Shown here piece by piece: positions 13,815 to 18,662 of a DNA stretch of 18,662 bases. A program made the translations under genes and the position numbers. Within the stretch, counting starts at the first letter, position 1. Every line of letters begins with the position of its first letter. The notes beneath the pieces are model-generated. The model saw only the letters and a program-made list of their open reading frames with translations, had not been told where the DNA came from and did no database searches. The stretch is from an uncultured Rubrivivax sp. (GTDB lineage: Bacteria; Pseudomonadota; Gammaproteobacteria; Burkholderiales; Burkholderiaceae_C): contig CALBTN010000220.1 of assembly GCA_937967345.1 (NCBI GenBank), positions 1 to 18,662 of the forward strand, read 5' to 3'.

Positions 13815-14909
13815 ATGGGCGAGGTGCAAGCCCCCGCGCGCAGGCCGCGCGCCAGTGCGCCGCTCGAGTACCCGCTGAGCGCGCCGCCGGCCGACGGCTC
13901 GGTGGTCGAGGTCGCCGACGGCGTGCTGTGGGCGCGCCTGCCGATGCCGATGGGGCTGGACCACATCAACGTCTACTTGCTGCGAGGCCGCACCGGCTGG
14001 ACCCTGATCGACACCGGCTTGCCCACCGCCGAGTCGCGCGCGCTGTGGGAGACGATCGCCGCGCGGCACCTGGGCGGCTTGCCGATCGTCAGCCTGGTCT
14101 GCACCCATTTCCACTACGACCATGCCGGTCTGGCGGCCTGGCTGACCGAACGCTTCGGCGTGGCCTTGCACATGACGCAGGGCGAGTTCCTCACCATGCG
14201 GCTGCTCGGTGCCACCCTGCCCGACCCGGTGCCGCACGAGCTCGAGCGCCACTACCGCGGCGCCGGGCTCGACGCCGAGCAGCGCCAGCGCGTGTTCCAG
14301 GTGCTGCGCAGCGACCCCTTCGTGCCGCCGCGCCAGGGCGACTACGTGCGCCTGCGCGGCGGCGACGTGCTCACGATCGGCCGGCGCCGCTGGCAGGTGC
14401 TGATCGGCGAGGGCCACTCGCCCGAACACGCCTGCCTGTACTGCGCCGAAGACCGGCTGCTGATCGCCGGCGACCAGCTGCTGCCGCGCATCAGCTCCAA
14501 CATCCTGGTGCCGGCGCACGAGCCCGAGTCCAACCCGCTGGCGCTGTGGCTGGACTCGCTGCAGCGGCTCGAACAGCTGGCGCCCGACACGCTGATCCTG
14601 CCGTCGCACCAGGGGGTGTTTCGCGGCCTGCACGCGCGCACCGCCGAGCTGCGCGAGCACCACCGCCAGCAACTGGACACGCTGCGCCGCTTCGTCGCCG
14701 AAGGCGGCGAGTGCAGCGCGCAGCAGGCGATGCGCGGCCTGTTCCCCAAGCTGCGCAGCAGCTTCGACGAGATGCTGGCGCTGGGTGAAACCATCGCCCA
14801 CCTGAGCTGGCTGCGCCACGACGGCGCGCTGCAGCGCCGGCTCGACGCCGACGGCGTGTACCGCTTCTCGGCCAGCGCCGATCAACCCACCGCGGAGGCC
14901 CACTGGTGA
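13815..14909 (+). CDS. Metallo-beta-lactamase-fold hydrolase
   Basis: A 364-residue MBL-fold protein with an intact two-metal site: Asp66 in LIDTG, THFHYDHAG (His98, His100, Asp102, His103), His201 in GEGHSPEH, Asp220 in IAGDQLL and His265 in LPSHQG. Residues about 280-350 form an extra helical, winged-helix-like C-terminal domain, as in LACTB2-like MBL proteins. The family includes glyoxalase II, lactonases, thioesterases and nucleases; the GHSPEH site suits a small-molecule ester or thioester hydrolase. The ATG at 13815 lies 2 bases after the ligase stop; a TTG at 13809 overlapping that stop is possible. There is no Shine-Dalgarno, so translation is probably coupled to the ligase. Its stop overlaps the next ACAD start (GTGA). 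Candidate roles are an acyl-CoA thioesterase that recovers CoA or a lactone hydrolase for an oxidised ring; neither can be shown from sequence. Confidence 0.87.
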   Translation: MGEVQAPARRPRASAPLEYPLSAPPADGSVVEVADGVLWARLPMPMGLDHINVYLLRGRTGWTLIDTGLPTAESRALWETIAARHLGGLPIVSLVCTHFHYDHAGLAAWLTERFGVALHMTQGEFLTMRLLGATLPDPVPHELERHYRGAGLDAEQRQRVFQVLRSDPFVPPRQGDYVRLRGGDVLTIGRRRWQVLIGEGHSPEHACLYCAEDRLLIAGDQLLPRISSNILVPAHEPESNPLALWLDSLQRLEQLAPDTLILPSHQGVFRGLHARTAELREHHRQQLDTLRRFVAEGGECSAQQAMRGLFPKLRSSFDEMLALGETIAHLSWLRHDGALQRRLDADGVYRFSASADQPTAEAHW

Positions 14910-16081
14910 GCGCGAGCGATTTGGACACCTTCAGGGCCGACACCGCGGCCTGGCTCGAAGCAAACTGCCCGGCGCCGATGCGCACGCCGATCAGCAGCCC
15001 CGAGATGCTGTGGAGCAGCGCGCACAACGTCTTCATCAGCGACGAGCAGCGGCTGTGGTTCGAGCGCGCGCGCGACCGCGGCTGGTTCGCGCCGGGCTGG
15101 CCGCTGCAGTACGGCGGCGGCGGGCTGAATGCGCAGCAGCAGCGCGTGCTCGACGAGGAGATGCTGCGCCTGGGCTGCCGCCAGCCGCAATACAACCTGG
15201 GCATCTGGATGCTCGGGCCGGTGCTGCTGGAACTGGGCAGCGACGAGCAAAAGGCCGAGCATCTGCCGCCGATGGCGCGCGGCGAGCGCCGCTGGTGCCA
15301 GGGCTTCTCGGAGCCGAACGCCGGTTCGGATCTGGCCAGCCTGCGCACCAGCGCGGTCCGCGACGGCGACGACTTCATCGTCAACGGCCAGAAGATCTGG
15401 ACCTCCTACGGCGACCTGTCCGACTGGATGTACGCGCTGGTGCGCACCGACCCGCAGGCCAAGAAGCAGCAGGGCATCAGCTTCATCCTGATCGACATGC
15501 GGGCACCCGGCGTCAGCGTGCGCCCGATCGAGCTGATCAGCGGCAAGTCCACCTTCAGCGAGGTCTTCTTCGACAACGTGCGCGTGCCGGTGCGCCAGCT
15601 GGTCGGCGGGCTCAACCAGGGCTGGTCGGTGGCGAAGAAGCTGCTCGAGCACGAGCGCGCGGCGATGTCCAAGTTCAGCGAGGGCGGCGCGCCGTCGCAC
15701 GAGCCGCTGTCGGTGGCCGCGAGCTACCTGGCCGACGCCGAGCCGGTGTGGCGCGACCGCCTGGCCGGCGCGATGATGGACGAGCGCGCGTTCGCGCTGA
15801 CGATGCGCCGCATGCACGAGATGATCCACGCGCGCGAGGATGTCACGGGTGTGTCCGCGATCATGAAGCTGACGCAGACCGAGCAGGAGGTGGCCAAGTA
15901 CGAACTGCTGCAGCAGATCATGGGCCAGCGGGCCTTAAGCTGGGAGGGCGAGGCCTTCAGCACCGACGAACACGACATGTGCCGGCTGTGGCTGTACACC
16001 AAGACCTACACCATCGGCGGCGGCACCTCCGAGATCCAGCTCAACCTGATCGCCCAGCGCGTGCTGGGCCTACCCAAGTGA
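14906..16081 (+). CDS. Acyl-CoA dehydrogenase, catalytic-type (large) subunit
   Basis: A 391-residue ACAD. Key motifs are WPLQYGGGGL (65-74), GFSEPNAGSDLA (133-144), IWTSYGDLSDWM (164-175) and the C-terminal YTIGGGTSEIQLNLIAQRVLGLP (368-390). Glu250 in LEHERAAMS (248-256) sits at the isovaleryl-CoA dehydrogenase-type base position, so this is the catalytic candidate of the pair formed with the next gene at 16092. The start is GTG at 14906, overlapping the MBL stop, with GGAGG about seven bases upstream. It resembles large subunits of pimeloyl-CoA/steroid-type heteromeric dehydrogenases, which often occur as adjacent gene pairs. It could act on a second side-chain round or on a ring-derived acyl-CoA, and the sequence does not settle which. 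Confidence 0.9.
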   Translation: MSASDLDTFRADTAAWLEANCPAPMRTPISSPEMLWSSAHNVFISDEQRLWFERARDRGWFAPGWPLQYGGGGLNAQQQRVLDEEMLRLGCRQPQYNLGIWMLGPVLLELGSDEQKAEHLPPMARGERRWCQGFSEPNAGSDLASLRTSAVRDGDDFIVNGQKIWTSYGDLSDWMYALVRTDPQAKKQQGISFILIDMRAPGVSVRPIELISGKSTFSEVFFDNVRVPVRQLVGGLNQGWSVAKKLLEHERAAMSKFSEGGAPSHEPLSVAASYLADAEPVWRDRLAGAMMDERAFALTMRRMHEMIHAREDVTGVSAIMKLTQTEQEVAKYELLQQIMGQRALSWEGEAFSTDEHDMCRLWLYTKTYTIGGGTSEIQLNLIAQRVLGLPK

Positions 16082-16091
16082 GGGCGCGAGC

Positions 16092-17237
16092 GTGAGCCTC
16101 CTGCTGAACGACGAACAGCGCATGCTGCGCGACAGCGCCGCCGAGTTCCTCGGCGCGCGTTCCCCGATCGCCGCCTTGCGCAAGCTGCGCGACACGCGCG
16201 ACGCGCGCGGCTACGACGAGGCGCTGTGGCGCGAGATCGCCGAGCTCGGCTGGCCGGCCGCGGTGCTGCCCGAGGCGCACGGCGGCTTAGGCATCGGCTG
16301 GGCCGGGCTGGGCGCAGTGTTCGAGCAGACCGGCCGCACGCTGGCGGCCACGCCGCTGCTGTCCACCGTGGTGCTGGGCGCCGGGCTGATCGAGCGCTTG
16401 GGCAGCGAAGCACAACGCGAGCACTGGCTGGCGCGCATCGCCGCAGGCCAGACCGTGCTCGCGCTGGCGCTGGACGAGACGCCGCGCCACGACCCCACGC
16501 GCATCGCCACGCGCGCGCGGCGCAGCGGCAGCGGCTGGCGGCTCGACGGCGAGAAGTGGTTCGTGCTCGACGGCCACGTCGCCGAGCGGCTGCTGGTGGT
16601 CGCGCGCATCGACGATGCCGATAGCGCCGACGCGAATCTGGCGGTATTCGTGGTCGACCCGGCCGCACCCGGCGTGCAGCTCGAGCGCACGATCATGGTC
16701 GACAGCCGCAACGCCGCGCGCGTGCGCTTCGATGGCGTGGCACTGCCCACCGACGCGCTGCTGGGTGCGCCCGAAGCCACCACCGTCGCGCTGGACGCAG
16801 TGCTCGACCGCGCGCGCGCATGTCTGGCGGCCGAGGCGCTGGGCGTGATCGGCGAGGCCTTCGACCGCACCGTCGCCTACCTGAAGGAGCGCACGCAGTT
16901 CGGCGTGGCCATCGGCTCGTTCCAGGCGCTGCAGCACCGGATGGCGCGGCTGTTCGTCGAGATCGAACTGCTGAAGAGTGCGGTGGCTGCGGCACTCGAA
17001 GCCCTCGACAACGACGCGGCTGAGGCCAGTCAGCTCGCCAGCCTGGCCAAGGCGCGCGCCAGCGACCTGAGCGAGCGCGCGCTGAACGAGGCGGCACAAT
17101 TGCACGGTGGCATCGGCGTCACCGATGAACTGGACATCGGCCTGATGATGAAGCGCGGCCGCGCGATCCAGCAGACCTTCGGTGACGGCGCCTACCATCG
17201 CCGCCGCTACGCCGCGCTGTTAGGCTTCGCCGCTTGA
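16092..17237 (+). CDS. Acyl-CoA dehydrogenase, beta-type (small) subunit
   Basis: A 381-residue ACAD with the expected opening helix (LNDEQRMLRDSAAEFL, 5-20), PEAHGGLGIG (60-69), the RTQFG motif (267-271) and QLHGGIGVTDE (336-346). The isovaleryl-type base position is Ala241 (the ER pair reads Ala-Arg), and the MCAD-type position is Gly (TFGDGAYH, 362-369), so no standard catalytic Glu is present. It also lacks the SEPxAGSD loop: the corresponding stretch reads LALDETPRHDPT (125-136). This fits the partner-subunit role in an alpha2beta2 ACAD with the protein at 14906, whose gene ends 10 bases upstream. The start is GTG at 16092, preceded by GAGGG. An 80-base gap follows before the second ligase. 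Confidence 0.88.
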   Translation: MSLLLNDEQRMLRDSAAEFLGARSPIAALRKLRDTRDARGYDEALWREIAELGWPAAVLPEAHGGLGIGWAGLGAVFEQTGRTLAATPLLSTVVLGAGLIERLGSEAQREHWLARIAAGQTVLALALDETPRHDPTRIATRARRSGSGWRLDGEKWFVLDGHVAERLLVVARIDDADSADANLAVFVVDPAAPGVQLERTIMVDSRNAARVRFDGVALPTDALLGAPEATTVALDAVLDRARACLAAEALGVIGEAFDRTVAYLKERTQFGVAIGSFQALQHRMARLFVEIELLKSAVAAALEALDNDAAEASQLASLAKARASDLSERALNEAAQLHGGIGVTDELDIGLMMKRGRAIQQTFGDGAYHRRRYAALLGFAA

Positions 17238-17257
17238 TGCCAGAGTGTGATGCCAGA
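17235..17257 (+). repeat. 10-bp direct repeat TGATGCCAGA
   Basis: TGATGCCAGA occurs at 17235-17244 and 17248-17257, offset by 13 bases. The first copy includes the stop codon of the preceding ACAD gene. It lies in the 80-base gap before the second CoA ligase. It may be a local duplication or a chance repeat; no function is evident. Confidence 0.4.
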
Positions 17258-17317
17258 CCGTGCCGCAGCGCCCACAGGCCGGCGGCGCAAAGACCATAGA
17301 CCGGAGACAGACCCAGC

Positions 17318-18662
17318 ATGAGCACCATCGCCCAGACCCTGGCGCAGATCAAGGCCCAACTCACCGGCCCCGGCGCGCCCTTCGAGCTCACCGAAGTCGA
17401 TGTCGGCGGGCGGCGCCTGCCGGCCTACCGCAACGCGCGCGAGACCATCCCCGAGATGATCAACGCCGCGCGCGTGCACGGCGACAAGACCTACATCGTC
17501 TACGAGGGCGACACCTGGTCGTTCAACCGCCTGTTCGCCGCCGCCGACTCGCTGGCCTGGGCGCTGCGCGAACAGTTCGGCGTGGCGCCCGGCGACCGCG
17601 TCGCCATCGCGATGCGCAACCGCCCCGAATGGGCGGTGGCCTTCATCGGCGCCGCGCTGGCCGGGGCGGTGCCGGCGCCGATCAACAGCTTCGGCCTGCA
17701 GGCCGAGCTGAGCGCGGCGCTGGCCGACGTGCAGCCCAAGGTGCTGCTGGCCGACGCCGACCGCGTCAAGCGCATCGGCGCCAAGCTGGCCGAGCTGGCC
17801 CCCGTCACCGTGCTGTGCGATGCCGAGCCGCCCGCCGGCTCGCCGCTGCACTCCTTGTCGGCGCTGCTGGCAACCAAGCGCGACGGCCCGCCGCCGGTGC
17901 AGCTCGGCCCCGACGACCCCGGGCTGCTGCTGTTCACCTCGGGCTCGACCTCGCGCGCCAAGGGCGTGCTGTCGACGCAGCGCGCGGTGTGCCAGGCGCT
18001 CTACAACATCGAGTTCATCGCCGCGCTGTCGGGGATTTCGTCGCCGGGCGTGGTGGCCGAGCTGCTCAAGCGCGGCCATGCGCCCACCATCCTGACCGCG
18101 GTGCCGCTGTTCCACGTCAGCGGCCTGCATGCGCAGCTGCTCAGCGCGCTGATCAACGGCCGCCGCCTGGTGTTCGTGCACAAGTGGGACCCGGCGCGCG
18201 CGATCGACATGATCCGCGACCAGCGCGTCACCGCCTTCCAGGCCGCACCGTCGATGATCATGCAGGTGCTCGAGCACCCGCAGTTCGACTTCGACCAGAT
18301 GCGCAAGCAGCTCAGCGCGATGGGCTTCGGCGGCTCGGGCCTGCCGCAGCGGCTGATCGACGAGGTGCTGCAGCGCTTCGGCCCGTCGATGTCGGGCATC
18401 GGCTTCGGCCTGACCGAAAGCAACGGCGTCGGCTCGGCGATCTCGGGCGACGGTTTTGCCAATGAACCACGCAGCTCGGGCATCGTCTCGCCGGTGATGA
18501 ACGTGCGCATCGCCAATGCCGATGGCCAGGCACTGCCCGAGGGCGAGACCGGCGAGATCTGGCTGTCGGGCGTGACCGTGATGAGCGAATACTGGAACAT
18601 GCCCGAAGCCACCGCCGCGGCGATGCAGGACGGCTGGTTTCGCACCGGCGACGTCGGCTACA
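17318..18662 (+). CDS. AMP-forming acyl-CoA synthetase (class I adenylate-forming), cut by right edge
   Basis: The first 448 residues of a second ANL-superfamily CoA ligase, distinct from the one at 11971. The P-loop is LFTSGSTSRAKG (205-216): the central Gly and Pro of the usual TSGTTGxPKG are Ser212 and Ala214, but Lys215 remains. A variant with TSR occurs in the AAE3/Pcs60-like branch, so this need not be defective. Further motifs are PLFHVSGLH (263-271), FGLTESNG (363-370) and FRTGDVGY (441-448) at the window end. The adenylation domain is nearly complete and the mobile C-terminal domain is missing. The ATG at 17318 follows GGAG eleven bases upstream. It sits 80 bases after the ACAD pair, close enough to be the last visible gene of the same operon, although a separate promoter is possible. 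The substrate may be the shortened side-chain acid or a ring-derived acid. Confidence 0.88.
   Translation, partial: MSTIAQTLAQIKAQLTGPGAPFELTEVDVGGRRLPAYRNARETIPEMINAARVHGDKTYIVYEGDTWSFNRLFAAADSLAWALREQFGVAPGDRVAIAMRNRPEWAVAFIGAALAGAVPAPINSFGLQAELSAALADVQPKVLLADADRVKRIGAKLAELAPVTVLCDAEPPAGSPLHSLSALLATKRDGPPPVQLGPDDPGLLLFTSGSTSRAKGVLSTQRAVCQALYNIEFIAALSGISSPGVVAELLKRGHAPTILTAVPLFHVSGLHAQLLSALINGRRLVFVHKWDPARAIDMIRDQRVTAFQAAPSMIMQVLEHPQFDFDQMRKQLSAMGFGGSGLPQRLIDEVLQRFGPSMSGIGFGLTESNGVGSAISGDGFANEPRSSGIVSPVMNVRIANADGQALPEGETGEIWLSGVTVMSEYWNMPEATAAAMQDGWFRTGDVGY

Noticed and set aside
17260..18465. 401-codon plus-strand frame overlapping the second CoA ligase
   Set aside because: It is out of frame with the ligase motifs and Arg/Ala/Gly-rich. 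The frame from 17318 encodes the complete P-loop and GLTESNG motifs.
1..18662. Possible CRISPR array, transposon or phage island
   Set aside because: No regularly spaced repeats, transposase, integrase or terminal inverted repeats were seen, and base composition looks uniform across the window.

Overview
This 18.7 kb window is GC-rich, chromosomal-looking DNA from a bacterium, most likely a betaproteobacterium of the Burkholderiales. That placement is an inference from three things: strong G/C third-position bias, tightly packed operons, and a protein very like the 3-alpha-hydroxysteroid dehydrogenase of Comamonas testosteroni. No rRNA, tRNA, insertion sequence, CRISPR array or phage gene was seen. 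Fifteen protein genes cover nearly all of it; two are cut by the window edges. No gap between genes exceeds about 165 bases.

Layout. (1) Positions 1-3132, minus strand: a two-domain fatty acyl-CoA reductase-like protein, then an NTF2/SnoaL-like protein, then the start of an acyl-CoA dehydrogenase (ACAD). (2) Positions 3296-4069, plus strand: a 3-alpha-HSD (hsdA) read divergently from the reductase. (3) Positions 4170-6124, minus strand: a crotonase-type enoyl-CoA hydratase followed by an extended SDR. (4) Position 6265 to the right edge, plus strand: a long operon of SDR, ChsH2-like hydratase/DUF35 fusion, ACAD, ChsH1-like hydratase, Ltp2-like aldolase, ACAD, FATP-type CoA ligase, metallo-beta-lactamase-fold hydrolase, ACAD, ACAD, and a second CoA ligase cut by the edge.

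How it works together. The core of the long operon has the parts list of the steroid side-chain cleavage machinery known from mycobacterial cholesterol degradation (ChsE1-ChsE2 dehydrogenase, ChsH1-ChsH2 hydratase, Ltp2 aldolase). A CoA ligase would activate a side-chain carboxylate. A heteromeric ACAD would introduce the double bond, the split MaoC hydratase would add water, and Ltp2 with the DUF35 domain would cleave the tertiary beta-hydroxyacyl-CoA by retro-aldol reaction. With hsdA nearby, the simplest reading is an operon for steroid (bile acid or sterol side chain) catabolism. A related polycyclic isoprenoid substrate cannot be excluded. Two ACAD pairs are visible, and in each pair one subunit carries the Glu-Arg candidate base motif while the other lacks it, which fits alpha2beta2 enzymes.

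The least expected parts are the reductase fusion, the MBL hydrolase inside the operon, and an extended SDR whose YxxxK lysine is an arginine. Comparisons with named proteins come from memory of family sequences, not from a search.
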